Positions 52,899 through 64,000 of a stretch of 64,000 bases of DNA are shown here, one piece after another. The notes under the pieces were generated by a model. It was not told where the DNA came from. It made no database searches and saw only the letters and a program-made list of their open reading frames with translations. Position 1 is the stretch's first letter; each line of letters opens with the position of its first letter. A program made the position numbers and the translations under genes. Origin of the DNA: Billgrantia ethanolica (GTDB taxonomy: Bacteria > Pseudomonadota > Gammaproteobacteria > Pseudomonadales > Halomonadaceae); contig NZ_JABFTX010000001.1 of NCBI RefSeq assembly GCF_021404305.1, positions 682,001-746,000 on the forward strand. Direction: 5' to 3'.

Positions 52899-55623
52899 CC
52901 GATCCCTCACGCTTGCGCAGGATGAACTTCTCCAGCTCCACGACCAGGTACAGCACCACGCTGCCGGCCAGGATCACCAGCCAGTGAATCGGTGACAGCG
53001 CGGCGCTGCCGAATACCGTCTGCATGAAGGGGATGTAGGTCCAACCCAACTGCAGCAGTACCACCAGGCCGATGGCGATCCATACCGGGCGGCTGCCGAA
53101 GATGCCGTGCAGAGAGAGTGTGCTGTTGACCAGAAAGCGGCTGTTGATCAGGTAGGCCGCACTGCTCATGACCAGCATGTTGACGGCGCCGGAGCGCGCC
53201 AGCTCCTCGCTGCCGCCCTGGACCTGCAGGATCCAGCTGAACATGCCGAATACGCCGATCAGCAGCAGAATCGAGACGAACACCACCCGCCACAGCAGGA
53301 ACAGGTCGAGCAGGGCCGCGGATGGATCGCGGGGCTCGCGCTGCATGATGTCCTCTTCGGCCTTCTCGAAGGCCAGTGCCAGGCCCAGGGTGACCGCCAC
53401 CACCATGTTGACCCAGAGCGCCTGCAGCGGGGTGACCGGCAGCAGGGTGCCGGCCAGCACGGCCAGCATGATGGCCAGGCCCTGACCGCCGTTGGTGGGC
53501 AGAATGAAGGTCACGGTCTTGCGGATGTTGTCGTAGACCTTGCGCCCCTCCTCGATGGCGCCGACGATGGTGGCGAAGTTGTCGTCGGCCAGCACCATCT
53601 CGGCGGCCTCCTTGGCCGCCTCGGTACCCTGAATGCCCATGGCGACTCCGACGTCGGCCCGCTTGAGGGCGGGCCCGTCGTTGACCCCGTCGCCGGTCAT
53701 GGCACAGATTCCACCTTTGGCCTGCATCGCCTTCACCAGACGCAGCTTGTGCTCCGGCGCCGCGCGGGCGAAGACGTCGATCTCGAGAATGCACTCTTCG
53801 AGCTGCTCGTCGGACATCTCCTCGATCTCGCGTCCGGTCAGGGCGCGGTCGGTGTGGGCGAAGCCGAGCTGTTCGGCGATGGCCTTGGCGGTCACGCCGT
53901 GGTCACCGGTGACCATCACCGGACGGATGCCCGCCTCGAGGCACTGCTTGACGGCCTCGATGGCGGCCTCCCGCGGCGGGTCGAGCAGCCCGACCAGGCC
54001 CAGCAACACCAGGCCCTGCTCGGCGTCCTCGTCGCTGAGCTCGCCGGAGATGTCGTCGGCCTCCTTTTCCGCCAGTGCCAGCACACGCAGGCCGCGGGAG
54101 GAGAGGTCGTGGATGCGCTCTTCCCACTCCTGCTGATCCAGCTCGCTGTCGCCGTCGGCGCCACGTACCTTGTGGCACATCTCCAACAGTCGGTCCGGGG
54201 CGCCCTTGACCAGCAGGCGCTTGCCCTCCAGCTCGTTGAGGGTGGCCATGTACTTGCGCTCGGACTCGAAGGGGATGGCATCCTGGCGCGGGTGCTCGTC
54301 ACGCATTTCGCCGGTGTCGAAGCCGCCCTTGGCGCCGGCCACCACCAGGGCACCCTCGGTGGGGTCGCCGTGGATCGTCCAGCGCTCGTCCTCTTCGGCA
54401 AGTTCGGAATCGTTGCACAGCACGCCGACCTTGAGGAAGTGCGCCAGCGCCGGGTAGTCGTCCAGCGAGATCTCCTCGCCGTACTCGTCGCTCTCTTTCT
54501 CTTCGGGGGCGGCGTGCAGCTTGCCTTCCGGGGCGAAGCCGATGCCCGAAAGGCGGAACTCGCCCTCGGGGAGCCAGATCGCCTGGGCGGTCATCTCGTT
54601 GCGGGTCAGGGTGCCGGTCTTGTCGGAGAAGATGGTGGAGATGGAGCCCAGGGTCTCGACCGCTGGCAGGCGGCGAATGATGGCGTTGCGCTTGGCCATC
54701 ACCTGCACGCCCAACGCCAGGGTAATGGTGACGATGGCCGGCAGGCCCTCGGGAATGGCGGCCACGGCCAGGCCCACCGCCGCCATGAACATGGCGCTGA
54801 TGGGCTCACCGTGGAGGACCACGCCGATGGCGGCGGTGAGGGCGGCGGCGCCCAGGATGAAGATCGCCAGTACGCGGCCGGCGCGGTCGAGTTGCTGCAG
54901 TAGCGGCGTCTTTAGCTGCTCGACGCCGCGCAGCATCTCCGAGATACGGCCGATCTCGGTGCGGGTGCCGGTTTCCACCACCACGCCCTGAGCGGTGCCC
55001 TGAACCACGATGGTGCTGGCATAGATCATGGCGCTGCGGTCGCCCAGCTCGGCGTCCTCCTCGACGGCGTCGGTCTGCTTGTCCACTGGGGTGGACTCAC
55101 CGGTGAGGGCGGCCTCCTCCGTGCGCAGGCGTTTGGCCTCGAGCAGGCGCAGATCGGCGGGCACGCGATCGCCGCTCTCCAGCATGACGATGTCGCCAGG
55201 CACCAGATCCTCGGCGTCGATGGTCTTGCGCTTGCCACCGCGCAGCACCGACGCCTGTGGCGAGAGCATGTTGCGTATGCTTTCCAGGGCCTGTTCGGCC
55301 TTGCCCTCCTGAATGAAGCCGATCAGCGCGATGATGATCACCACCCCGACGATGGCCGCGGCGTCCAGCATGTGGCCGAGGGCCAGGCTCGCCACCGCCG
55401 CCACCAGCAGGATGATCATCAGGATGTTGTTGAACTGTTCGAGCAGACGCCGCCACCAGGGCCGCCCCTCCTCCTGCTTGAGCTGATTGGGACCATAGCG
55501 CTCGAGGCGTGACTTGGCTTCGTCATCGCTCAGGCCGTCGCGGTTGCCGTCGACCTTCTCCAGGGCTTCATCGGGGGGCAAGGCATGCCAGGCGGTGCGG
55601 GACTCGTCTTGGCGTTCGGGCAT
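52849..55623 (-). CDS. P-type cation-transporting ATPase (P2 type)
   Basis: A 924-residue inner-membrane pump. In order: cation ATPase N-terminal domain (AWHALPPDEALEKVDGNRDG), actuator with TGES (174-177), M4 motif PEGLP (291-295), phosphorylation site DKTGT (334-338), and the hinge TGDGVNDGPALKRADVGVAM. A C-terminal six-helix domain ends in an Arg/Lys/His-rich tail. PEGLP and the C-terminal domain place it with P2 ATPases of Ca2+ or Na+/K+ type; the ion is not certain. GGAG lies eight bases before the ATG at 55623, whereas the in-frame ATG at 55629 is too close to it. It heads the Mrp operon, overlapping mnhE, an unusual partnership. Confidence 0.92.
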   Translation of the reverse strand: MPERQDESRTAWHALPPDEALEKVDGNRDGLSDDEAKSRLERYGPNQLKQEEGRPWWRRLLEQFNNILMIILLVAAVASLALGHMLDAAAIVGVVIIIALIGFIQEGKAEQALESIRNMLSPQASVLRGGKRKTIDAEDLVPGDIVMLESGDRVPADLRLLEAKRLRTEEAALTGESTPVDKQTDAVEEDAELGDRSAMIYASTIVVQGTAQGVVVETGTRTEIGRISEMLRGVEQLKTPLLQQLDRAGRVLAIFILGAAALTAAIGVVLHGEPISAMFMAAVGLAVAAIPEGLPAIVTITLALGVQVMAKRNAIIRRLPAVETLGSISTIFSDKTGTLTRNEMTAQAIWLPEGEFRLSGIGFAPEGKLHAAPEEKESDEYGEEISLDDYPALAHFLKVGVLCNDSELAEEDERWTIHGDPTEGALVVAGAKGGFDTGEMRDEHPRQDAIPFESERKYMATLNELEGKRLLVKGAPDRLLEMCHKVRGADGDSELDQQEWEERIHDLSSRGLRVLALAEKEADDISGELSDEDAEQGLVLLGLVGLLDPPREAAIEAVKQCLEAGIRPVMVTGDHGVTAKAIAEQLGFAHTDRALTGREIEEMSDEQLEECILEIDVFARAAPEHKLRLVKAMQAKGGICAMTGDGVNDGPALKRADVGVAMGIQGTEAAKEAAEMVLADDNFATIVGAIEEGRKVYDNIRKTVTFILPTNGGQGLAIMLAVLAGTLLPVTPLQALWVNMVVAVTLGLALAFEKAEEDIMQREPRDPSAALLDLFLLWRVVFVSILLLIGVFGMFSWILQVQGGSEELARSGAVNMLVMSSAAYLINSRFLVNSTLSLHGIFGSRPVWIAIGLVVLLQLGWTYIPFMQTVFGSAALSPIHWLVILAGSVVLYLVVELEKFILRKREGSDATHSGRHDEATTSAN

Positions 55624-55924
55624 TTCCATATCTCCGAAGGCGGTGTGAATTAGCTCAGATGTAACATAGGCGCTGTCGCTGTGCCGTGACCCAGCGCAAG
55701 TTACGTGTCCCAACTCCTTGTCGGGCTGGTGTAGAGATACTGACACAAGCCGCCGTTGGGTCCGCGGCGATGCAGCGGTGACGGTGTGTACAGGCTGCCT
55801 CCAGTGTAGGACAGCAGCCGGCGAGCGAAACCGTCGCTCTGTTTCGGCGGGTATCCGCATGGTGGTACTCGGCAACGCCAGCGCTGCCTGGGCTAGAATG
55901 GCGGCTCAACGGAACGGAGAACCG

Positions 55925-56383
55925 ATGACTTCGACGATCTCGCGCTGCCCCTGCGGCAGCGGACTGCCGCTCGACGCCTGCTGCGGCCGCTTTCATGCGG
56001 GTGAGGCGGCGCCGAGCCCCGAGGCGCTGATGCGCTCCCGCTTCAGTGCCTTCGCCCTGGGGCTCGACGCTTACCTGCTGGCGACCTGGCACGCCAGCAC
56101 TCGCCCGGCGGACCTGAACCAGGACGAGGCCACCAGCTGGATACGGCTCGAGGTGCTCGATCACGGCGCGGCGGGCGAGCGTGGGCATGTGCATTTTCGC
56201 GCCACCTTCCGCGAAGACAGGCGCTGGGGCGTGCTGGAGGAGAACTCGCGCTTCGTGCACGAGGCGGGCCGCTGGTTCTATGTCGACGGCGAGCCCAGCC
56301 TGGAGCGCCTCAAGCCCGGCCGCAACGACCCTTGCCCCTGCGGCAGCGGGCGCAAGTTCAAGAGCTGCTGCGGGCTGGGCTGA
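55925..56383 (+). CDS. YchJ-family SEC-C zinc-motif protein
   Basis: A 152-residue protein with SEC-C zinc-binding motifs at both ends, [13 protein letters not shown] near the start and [13 protein letters not shown] at the end, and the YchJ/NTF2-like core [20 protein letters not shown] between them. This is the full YchJ layout; the function is unknown, but such motifs bind zinc and often occur in proteins that meet nucleic acids or chaperones. The ATG at 55925 is preceded by ACGGAGAACCG. It is convergent with the antiporter gene downstream, only 18 bases away. Confidence 0.92.
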   Translation: MTSTISRCPCGSGLPLDACCGRFHAGEAAPSPEALMRSRFSAFALGLDAYLLATWHASTRPADLNQDEATSWIRLEVLDHGAAGERGHVHFRATFREDRRWGVLEENSRFVHEAGRWFYVDGEPSLERLKPGRNDPCPCGSGRKFKSCCGLG

Positions 56384-56401
56384 GCGTCAGCAAAAGCCCT
56401 G

Positions 56402-57748
56402 TCACAGCACCATGGCGGCCAGCCAGCCGAAGGCGATCAGCGGCACGTTGTAGTGCAGGAAGGTCGGCACCACGGTATCCCAGATATGGTCGTGCTGGCC
56501 GTCGGCGTTGAGCCCGGCGGTGGGGCCCAGGGTCGAGTCGGAGGCCGGTGAGCCGGCATCGCCCAGCGCCGCGGCGGTACCCACCAGAGCCACGGTGGCC
56601 ATGGGCGAGAAGCCGAAGCTGAGTGCCAGCGGCACGTAGAGCGAGGCGATGATCGGCACGGTGGAGAACGACGAGCCGATGCCCATGGTGATGAACAGAC
56701 CGACCAGCAGCATGATCAGCGCCGCCAGGCCCTTGTTGTCGCCGATCAGCTCCGCCGAGCCCGCCACCAGCGCGGGCACCTCGCCGGTGGCCTGCATCAC
56801 CCCGGCGAAGCCCGCCGCGCTGATCATGATGAAGCCCACCAGCGCCATCATGCGCATGCCTTCGGTGAAGATGTCGTCCTGTTCGTGCCAGCGGAACACG
56901 CCGCTGACCGAGAGCAGGGCGAAACCGAACAGCCCGCCCAGCACCATCGAACCCGAGAGCAGTTGGATCGCCACGGTGCCCACCAGTGCGGCGCCGAGCA
57001 CCGCCATCTGCCATGGCGCCAGGTGCTTGGCCGCCTCTGCGGGTGTCTCGTCGCCGTGAGCCAGGTCGCGGTCCTCGTAGTGGCGCGGCCTGCGGTAGCT
57101 GAACAGCACGGCGACGGCGAGCCCCAGCGCCATGCCGCCGATGGGCATCAGCATGGCCATGGGCACCATGCCGCGAGTGACCTCCAGGCCCAGCTCGGCG
57201 CCGCTCTCGTTGAGGTTGGCCAGCAGGATGTCGTTAAGGAAGATCGCGCCGAAGCCCACCGGCAGCAGCATGTAGGGCGCGGTGATGCCGAAGGTGATGA
57301 CGCAGGCCGCCACGCGACGATCCAGGCGCAGGTGGTTCATCAGCTTGAGCAGCGGCGGCACCAGCACCGGGATGAAGGCGATGTGCACCGGGATCAGGTT
57401 CTGCGAGCTCACCGCCGCGGCGAGCAGGGCGCCGATCAGGGTGAAGGCGACCCAGCGGCGGCTCGACGGCTGGTCGTCCAGGTGCAGGCCGCGAATCGCT
57501 CGCTCGGCCAGCAGCTCGGTAACGCCCGAACGCGACAGGGCCACGGCGAAGGCACCCAGCACGGCGTAGGAGAGCGCGATGGTGGCACCGTTGCCGAGCC
57601 CCTGGTTGAAGGCGTCCATGATGTCGCCGATGGGCATGCCGGCGACCAGGCCACCGACCAGGCTGGCGGCGATCAGGGCGAAGACGACGGAGACGCGGGC
57701 GAGACTGAGGGTGACCATGACCAGGATGGCCAGAACGATGGCATTCAT
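56402..57748 (-). CDS. NhaC/YuiF-like transporter in the hut operon (possibly histidine uptake)
   Basis: A 448-residue inner-membrane protein with about twelve helices, of the Na+/H+ antiporter-like family: LARVSVVFALIAASLVGGL at the N-terminus, GLGNGATIALSYAVLGAFA, SSQNLIPVHIAFIPVLVPPLL, and GIGSSFSTVPIIASLYVPLA. Some relatives are annotated as amino-acid transporters. As the last gene of the hut operon, 107 bases after hutH, a role in histidine or urocanate uptake is a reasonable inference, but Na+/H+ exchange is not excluded. Confidence 0.8.
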   Translation of the reverse strand: MNAIVLAILVMVTLSLARVSVVFALIAASLVGGLVAGMPIGDIMDAFNQGLGNGATIALSYAVLGAFAVALSRSGVTELLAERAIRGLHLDDQPSSRRWVAFTLIGALLAAAVSSQNLIPVHIAFIPVLVPPLLKLMNHLRLDRRVAACVITFGITAPYMLLPVGFGAIFLNDILLANLNESGAELGLEVTRGMVPMAMLMPIGGMALGLAVAVLFSYRRPRHYEDRDLAHGDETPAEAAKHLAPWQMAVLGAALVGTVAIQLLSGSMVLGGLFGFALLSVSGVFRWHEQDDIFTEGMRMMALVGFIMISAAGFAGVMQATGEVPALVAGSAELIGDNKGLAALIMLLVGLFITMGIGSSFSTVPIIASLYVPLALSFGFSPMATVALVGTAAALGDAGSPASDSTLGPTAGLNADGQHDHIWDTVVPTFLHYNVPLIAFGWLAAMVL

Positions 57749-57855
57749 GACGGCTCTCGAGCTGGAGGATCGGACCGAAGCGAAACGGATGGGCGAAAGA
57801 AAACCCCGGCTTGGCAGGCCGGGGCAGCGTATCTTACCTCAATGGGGCGGCCGGG

Positions 57856-59403
57856 TCAGTGGCTGGGCAGCAGCTCCACCGGCACCAACGCATTGAGCAC
57901 CCGCGAAGTGAGCAGGCGGGTGGCGCTCTCGATGTCGGGGGCGAAGAAGCGGTCGCGGTCGTAGTAGTCGACCTGGCCGCGCAGTGCCTTCCTGGCCTGC
58001 TCCAGGCGTGGCGTGCTGGTCAGGCGATGGCCGCTGCCGTCGACGCGGAAATCGAGCCCTTGGCAGGCCGCCAGCCACTCGATGGCCAGGATGCCGCGCA
58101 CGTTGTCGGCCATCTCCCACAGCCGCTTGCCGGCGGCCGGCGCCATGGAGACGTGATCTTCCTGGTTGGCCGAGGTGGGCAGGCTGTCGACGCTGTGCGG
58201 ATGGGCCAGGGCCTTGTTCTCGCTGGCCAGTGCCGCGGCCGTGACCTGGGCGATCATGAAGCCGGAGTTGACCCCGCCGTTCTCCACCAGGAACGGCGGC
58301 AGCTGCGACATGTGGGTGTCCATCATCAGCGAGACGCGACGCTCGGTCAGCGAACCTATCTCGGCGATGGCCAGGGCCAGGTTGTCGGCGGCCATGGCCA
58401 CCGGCTCGGCGTGGAAGTTGCCGCCGGAGAGAATGTCGCCTTCGTCGCTGAACACCAGCGGGTTGTCGGAGACCGCGTTGACCTCCACCGCCAGCACCTC
58501 GGCGGCCTGGCGGATCTGGGTCAGCACGGCACCCATCACCTGGGGCTGGCAGCGCAGCGAGTAGGGGTCCTGCACCTTGTCGCAGTGGGCGTGGGAGTCG
58601 CTGATCTCGCTGCGCTCACCGAGCAGATTACGGTAGGCGGCAGCGGCATCGATCTGTCCCCGCTGGCCGCGGGCATCGTGAATGCGGGCATCGAAGGGCG
58701 AGCGCGAGCTGAGTGTGGCTTCCACCGTCAGCGCGCCGCAGACCGTGGCGGCGGCGAACAGGTCTTCGGCCTCGAACAGCCCTTTCAGGGCGTAGGCGGT
58801 GGAGACCTGGGTGCCGTTGAGCAGCGCCAGGCCCTCCTTGGGGGCGAGCCGCAGCGGCTGGAGTCCGGCGATCTCGAGGGCCTGACGGGCCGGGATCCAC
58901 TCGCCGCGATGGCGTGCCTTGCCTTCGCCGAGCAGCACCACGCTCATGTGAGCGAGCGGCGCAAGATCACCGGAGGCGCCGACGGAGCCCTTGAGCGGAA
59001 TGTGCGGGTAGACCTCGGCGTTGACCAGGGCGAGCAGGGCATCGAGCACTTCGCGGCGGATGCCGGAGAAGCCGCGCGCCAGGCTGTTGACCTTGAGCAC
59101 CATGATCAGGCGCACCAAGGCGTCTTCCATGGGCTCGCCCACGCCGGTGGCATGGGACAGCACCAGCGAGCGCTGCAGCTCTTCCAGGTTGTCGTGATCA
59201 ATTCGGGTCTGGGCCAGCAAGCCGAAACCGGTGTTGATGCCGTAGACGGTGCGATCCTCGGCGACGACGCGATTGACGCAATCGACGCCGCGCTGGATGG
59301 CGGCGTCGGCGCTGTCGGGCAGCGTCACGCGCAGCGGCGCCTCGAACACCTGGCGCGCCTGCGCCAGGGTCATCTTGCCGGGTTGAATGTCGAGATGGGT
59401 CAT
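57856..59403 (-). CDS. hutH: Histidine ammonia-lyase
   Basis: First enzyme of histidine degradation: L-histidine to urocanate plus ammonia. The 515-residue protein contains the MIO-forming triad A143-S144-G145 in [16 protein letters not shown], the substrate region YGINTGFG, and [15 protein letters not shown]. The ATG at 59403 has AAAGGAG upstream; the frame continues about 19 codons further without support. It follows hutU by eleven bases. Confidence 0.96.
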   Translation of the reverse strand: MTHLDIQPGKMTLAQARQVFEAPLRVTLPDSADAAIQRGVDCVNRVVAEDRTVYGINTGFGLLAQTRIDHDNLEELQRSLVLSHATGVGEPMEDALVRLIMVLKVNSLARGFSGIRREVLDALLALVNAEVYPHIPLKGSVGASGDLAPLAHMSVVLLGEGKARHRGEWIPARQALEIAGLQPLRLAPKEGLALLNGTQVSTAYALKGLFEAEDLFAAATVCGALTVEATLSSRSPFDARIHDARGQRGQIDAAAAYRNLLGERSEISDSHAHCDKVQDPYSLRCQPQVMGAVLTQIRQAAEVLAVEVNAVSDNPLVFSDEGDILSGGNFHAEPVAMAADNLALAIAEIGSLTERRVSLMMDTHMSQLPPFLVENGGVNSGFMIAQVTAAALASENKALAHPHSVDSLPTSANQEDHVSMAPAAGKRLWEMADNVRGILAIEWLAACQGLDFRVDGSGHRLTSTPRLEQARKALRGQVDYYDRDRFFAPDIESATRLLTSRVLNALVPVELLPSH

Positions 59404-59414
59404 GAATGGCTCCT

Positions 59415-61106
<1,692 letters not shown>

Positions 61107-61147
61107 CGTCGTGTTCTCTCTGGTGTTGCTAATCGTTGTGGGTCGGT

Positions 61148-62125
61148 TCAGGTATCCAGCGTCAGCCGGTGAATCAGGCGTGCCGCGGCCTTGGCGGTGC
61201 GGCCGTCGATATCGAAGCTCGGGTTGAGCTCGGCGACATCGGCCAGGCGCAGCTTGCCGCTGTCGCGGACGGCCTCGAGCAGCGGTTCGATCAGCGCCAG
61301 GGGCACGCCGCGGGTGGCGGGGCCGCTCACACCCGGTGCCTCGGCCGCCGGCAGCACGTCGAGATCGATGCTGAGGTAGAGGTGGTCGCAGCGCGCCATG
61401 AAGCGCTGCAGTTCGCGCACGATGGCGTCGAGGCGCAGGGCATCGATCTCGTGGTCCTCGCGCACCAACACGTTCAACTCTCTGGCCCGGGTGAACAGGG
61501 CGCGGGTATTGCTGGCCCGGCTCACGCCCAGGCAGGCGTAGCGGAACGGCCAGTCGCGGGCGTGGCACTCGGCGGCGATCTGGGCGAAGGGCGTGCCGGA
61601 GGAGCGCACGTGGGTCGGGTCGCGCAGATCGAAGTGGGCATCAAGGTTGACGATGCCGATACGCGGGCGGGCCTCTCCCTGCGCCCCGAAGTGACGCGCC
61701 AGGCCCGACCAGCTGCCGAAGGCCACTTCGTGGCCGCCACCCAGCACCAGCGGCAGGTGGCCGCGGGTGAGCAGGCTGGCGATGCGCTCTGCCAGGCGCT
61801 GCTGTGCCGCTTCCAGGTCGTCGTTGCCGTGGCAGCTGACGTCGCCGGAATCGAACATCGGGGCGCTGCGATGCCAGGCCAGCGGCGCCAGCGCGCGGCG
61901 AATGGCCCGCGGGCCTTCGGCGGCACCCACACGGCCCTGGTTGCGTGCCACGCCCGCATCGGAGGCAAAGCCGACCAGGGCGGCGCCAGGGGCGCTGTCC
62001 GGTCTCACCGGGGTGATCACCTGATGCCAGCGCAGGCTGTCGGGTTCCGGGTCTTCGCGGCCGGCCCACAGGGACATGTCGATGGATGGGTCGACCAGGT
62101 GCAGGTCAGTGCTGGGTTTGGTCAT
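61148..62125 (-). CDS. hutG: Formimidoylglutamase
   Basis: Manganese hydrolase of the arginase family releasing formamide and glutamate from N-formimidoyl-L-glutamate. The 325-residue protein has [26 protein letters not shown] (metal ligands H-D), and [21 protein letters not shown], all arginase-family signatures. The presence of HutG shows the four-step route without formylglutamate. ATG 62125 is preceded by GGAG at good spacing; ATG 62140 is less likely. It overlaps the hutI end by 20 bases. Confidence 0.92.
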   Translation of the reverse strand: MTKPSTDLHLVDPSIDMSLWAGREDPEPDSLRWHQVITPVRPDSAPGAALVGFASDAGVARNQGRVGAAEGPRAIRRALAPLAWHRSAPMFDSGDVSCHGNDDLEAAQQRLAERIASLLTRGHLPLVLGGGHEVAFGSWSGLARHFGAQGEARPRIGIVNLDAHFDLRDPTHVRSSGTPFAQIAAECHARDWPFRYACLGVSRASNTRALFTRARELNVLVREDHEIDALRLDAIVRELQRFMARCDHLYLSIDLDVLPAAEAPGVSGPATRGVPLALIEPLLEAVRDSGKLRLADVAELNPSFDIDGRTAKAAARLIHRLTLDT

Positions 62126-63356
62126 GGCTTGATTCTCCATGCAAGCTGCGTTGGCCCTGGAAGATGCGCTGGCGCAGGCGGCCAGGCTGTACGGCGTAGG
62201 CCAGCTCGGCGGGCGAGCCGATGTCCCACAGGCACAGGTCCGCCGGTGCGCCCGGGACGATGCGCCCCAGTTGCCGGGTGTGCAGGCCCAGCGCCCGGGC
62301 GCCGTGGGCGGTCATGCCGGCCAGGGCCTCGCGTGGCGTCAGACGGAACAGGGTGCAGGCGAAGTTCAGCATCAGCGTGGGCATGAACAGCGGCGAGCTG
62401 CCGGGGTTGGCGTCGGTGGCGATGGCCATGGGCACACCGGCTTCGCGTAGCGCGGCGATGGGTGGCAGCTGAGTCTCACGCAGGGTATGAAAGGCGCCGG
62501 GCAGTAGCACCGCGACGCTGCCGGCCTCGCGCAGGGCGGCCACACCAGCTTCGTCGAGGTATTCGATATGGTCGGCTGAGAGCGCGCCATGGCGGGCCGC
62601 CATGGCACTGCCGCCCAGGTTCGAGAGCTGCTCGGCATGGGCCTTGATCGGCAGGCCGTGGGCTTCGGCAGCCTCGAAGACGCGTTCGCACTGGGCCACC
62701 GAGAAGGCGATCTTCTCGCAGAATACGTCCACTGCATCGGCCAGCCCTTCGGCGGCCGCGGCGGGGATCATCTCGCGGCACACCAGGTCGATGTAGCCGT
62801 CGCTGTCTTCCCTGTACTCCGGCGGCAGGGCATGGGCGCCAAGCAGGGTGGTCATCACCCGCACCGGCAGCGTCTCGCCGAGGCGACGTGCCACGCGCAG
62901 CATCTTCAGTTCGTCATCCACGCTGAGGCCGTAGCCGGACTTGATCTCTACCGTTGTCACGCCTTCGCGCAACAGCGCTTCCAGCCGCGGCCTGGCCAGG
63001 CTGAACAGCTGCGCTTCGCTGGCTTCCCGGGTGGCGCGCACGGTGCTGAGGATGCCGCCGCCGCGGCGGGCGATCTCCTCGTAGCTGGCGCCCTCGAGAC
63101 GGCGTTCGAATTCGTCGGCCCGTGAGCCGCCGAAGACCAGGTGGGTATGGCAGTCGACCAGACCGGGGGTCATTACGCCGCCCTGGCCGAGGGGTTGGCA
63201 GTCGGCGGTCTCGTTCGGGTCGAGCTCACGCATGGGCACGACACGCTCGATGGTGTCGCCCGCCACGATCACCGCCATCGGTTGGGGCAGGGTGTCGTGA
63301 CCGTCGAAGAGCGTGACGTCATGCCAGACGAGGCGCTGTTTGGAGTTGGCAGGCAT
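62106..63356 (-). CDS. hutI: Imidazolonepropionase
   Basis: Third enzyme of histidine degradation: imidazolone-5-propionate to N-formimidoylglutamate. The 416-residue amidohydrolase contains [23 protein letters not shown] (zinc ligands H-x-H), [17 protein letters not shown], then [22 protein letters not shown] and [14 protein letters not shown] lies six bases before the ATG at 63356. It is the promoter-proximal gene of hutIGUH, with a HutC-like palindrome 28 bases upstream. Confidence 0.96.
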   Translation of the reverse strand: MPANSKQRLVWHDVTLFDGHDTLPQPMAVIVAGDTIERVVPMRELDPNETADCQPLGQGGVMTPGLVDCHTHLVFGGSRADEFERRLEGASYEEIARRGGGILSTVRATREASEAQLFSLARPRLEALLREGVTTVEIKSGYGLSVDDELKMLRVARRLGETLPVRVMTTLLGAHALPPEYREDSDGYIDLVCREMIPAAAAEGLADAVDVFCEKIAFSVAQCERVFEAAEAHGLPIKAHAEQLSNLGGSAMAARHGALSADHIEYLDEAGVAALREAGSVAVLLPGAFHTLRETQLPPIAALREAGVPMAIATDANPGSSPLFMPTLMLNFACTLFRLTPREALAGMTAHGARALGLHTRQLGRIVPGAPADLCLWDIGSPAELAYAVQPGRLRQRIFQGQRSLHGESSHDQTQH

Positions 63357-63373
63357 AGGGGCTCCTGATGGCT

Positions 63374-63404
63374 GACGATTCAATGTATATACATTTAAAT
63401 CGTC
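63374..63404. promoter_or_regulatory. HutC-like operator before hutI
   Basis: AATGTATATACATT (63382-63395) is a perfect palindrome with core TGTATATACA; outer arms GACGATT and AATCGTC extend the symmetry. HutC, a GntR-type repressor that responds to urocanate, binds TGTATATACA-like sites in Pseudomonas and Klebsiella. The site lies just upstream of the hutI start. Confidence 0.65.
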
Positions 63405-63602
63405 ATCGGCCGAAGGTCAAGGGCAAGCTGCGATTAGTTTGCTTTCGATTCCGGGCAGCCTGCTCAGAATGCTATCTAACTTGTTATTTGTACAAAGTAT
63501 GTCTTCAGCCTTAGTGGTGAGGTTCGGTGTTGCAGCCCATTCCAGGTTTAGACTAAAGATGTAGGTGCTTTCGTCACCTAGTCATGGCGCCTTTGTCGAA
63601 CG

Positions 63603-63618
63603 TATTGTATATACAATA
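63603..63618. promoter_or_regulatory. HutC-like operator before the YjiH-family gene
   Basis: TATTGTATATACAATA is a perfect 16-base palindrome with the same TGTATATACA core as the site before hutI, 39 bases before the start of the downstream gene. Probably both divergent units respond to HutC, which is not encoded in this window. Confidence 0.65.
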
Positions 63619-63656
63619 AGGCGCCGCGCATCAATCACAAGACGAGGACGACACCC

Positions 63657-64000
63657 ATGGCGATTCCGGACCCGGTCACCCGGGGCGTAAGCGGTTTCAA
63701 TTGGCTCACCGTGGCCAAACTGTTCGTTCCCAGCGCGCTGGGGATTCTGATCTTTTTCATTCCCGTCACCCTGGGTGGCCGGAACACCATCCTGCTGGAC
63801 CACATGGTGACCGCGGCGCGGGATCTGCTGGGCGGGGCTGCAGGTCTCTATGCGCTGACGCTGATCGTGGCGGGCGCGGCTTACCCGCTGTGGAAGGGCA
63901 CCTGGCGGCGCAGCCTCACCGACCGCATCTTCACCGTGCTGAAGCTGGCCGGCGTCGCCGTGGCCATCATGGCGATGACCGGCTGGGGGCCGGGGCTGCT
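63657..64000 (+). CDS. YjiH-family membrane protein, partial (runs off the window)
   Basis: The ATG at 63657 opens a frame to the window end, encoding at least 114 residues: AIPDPVTRGVSGFNWLTVAK, a helix LFVPSALGILIFFIPVTLGG, then ILLDHMVTAARDLLG and further helices. This is the N-terminus of YjiH, a nucleoside-recognition/gate-domain membrane protein normally paired with YjiG. Its placement opposite hutI with a shared HutC-like operator suggests a transport role in histidine use, but that is inference. GAGGACG precedes the start. Confidence 0.7.
   Translation, partial: MAIPDPVTRGVSGFNWLTVAKLFVPSALGILIFFIPVTLGGRNTILLDHMVTAARDLLGGAAGLYALTLIVAGAAYPLWKGTWRRSLTDRIFTVLKLAGVAVAIMAMTGWGPGL

Larger units (their letters stand above)
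63357..63656. other. Divergent hut promoter region
   Basis: This 300-base gap separates hutI from the YjiH-family gene and holds two palindromes with the shared core TGTATATACA (63384-63393 and 63606-63615). The stretch between them is AT-rich and probably contains both promoters, but I see no clear -35/-10 pair. Confidence 0.5.

Noticed and set aside
53107..54903. 598-codon plus-strand frame opposite the P-type ATPase
   Set aside because: Shadow frame; the minus strand carries DKTGT, TGES and PEGLP.

Overview
The window looks like a chromosome segment of a Halomonas-type gammaproteobacterium (Halomonadaceae). This is inferred from high GC coding DNA, long antisense open frames, a gene set full of cation antiporters, and the familiar groupings msrPQ, xdhABC-guaD, arsJ with its GAPDH, and hutIGUH. 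No rRNA or tRNA gene, CRISPR array, transposase or integrase gene was seen.

Layout. 0.1-8.3 kb: a CaCA cation antiporter, a cytochrome bd oxidase operon (cydABDC, CioAB-like) and an adenine/adenosine deaminase closed by a strong hairpin terminator. 8.4-11.3 kb: a periplasmic dihaem cytochrome c peroxidase divergent from msrPQ. 11.3-12.7 kb: an NCS2 purine permease with two RutR-like operators upstream. 12.9-24.9 kb: an accessory region made mostly of small, often AT-rich plus-strand genes separated by integron attC sites. About nine attC sites are recognisable and no integrase is present, so it reads as a CALIN (attC cluster lacking an integrase). It is interrupted at 15.7-18.5 kb by a minus-strand GGDEF-EAL protein and a histidine phosphatase. 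A diverged 160-bp direct repeat lies at 12.9 and 18.7 kb. Cassettes include an Imm50-like immunity protein, two proteins with HEPN-type motifs, two DUF2971 proteins and an FRG-domain protein, all plausible conflict or defence genes.

25.7-33.0 kb: purine catabolism (guaD, xdhC, xdhB, xdhA) divergent from a rutR-like TetR gene. A near-perfect RutR-type palindrome lies between them, and the same motif stands in front of the permease at 12.75 kb, so the purine genes on both sides of the cassette array appear to form one regulon. 33.0-42.6 kb: an orphan type VI secretion island on the minus strand: vgrG, a DUF4123 chaperone, a 1080-residue effector of unknown toxic activity, and three tandem exported Sel1-repeat proteins (likely immunity proteins). 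The decayed fourth copy has cut short a ParE-like toxin gene.

42.7-45.0 kb: arsJ with its GAPDH (organoarsenical export). 45.1-47.6 kb: hrpB. 47.6-55.6 kb: a tightly overlapping minus-strand operon of a P-type cation ATPase and an Mrp/Mnh-type antiporter (E, F, G, MbhD-MnhB fusion, C). It ends in a 968-residue protein that fuses two antiporter (D-type) modules, the second without the usual TM5 glutamate. 55.9-56.4 kb: a YchJ/SEC-C protein. 56.4-63.4 kb: a histidine utilisation operon (hutI, hutG, hutU, hutH, transporter), divergent from a partial YjiH-family gene, with two HutC-like palindromes in between.

The genes cooperate in four modules: microaerobic respiration and redox repair, purine breakdown to urate under RutR-like control, ion homeostasis suited to a salt-tolerant cell, and an accessory load (integron cassettes, T6SS effector-immunity set, toxin-antitoxin remnant) for conflict with phages and competitors. 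Everything is read by eye; family names rest on recognisable motifs rather than searches.
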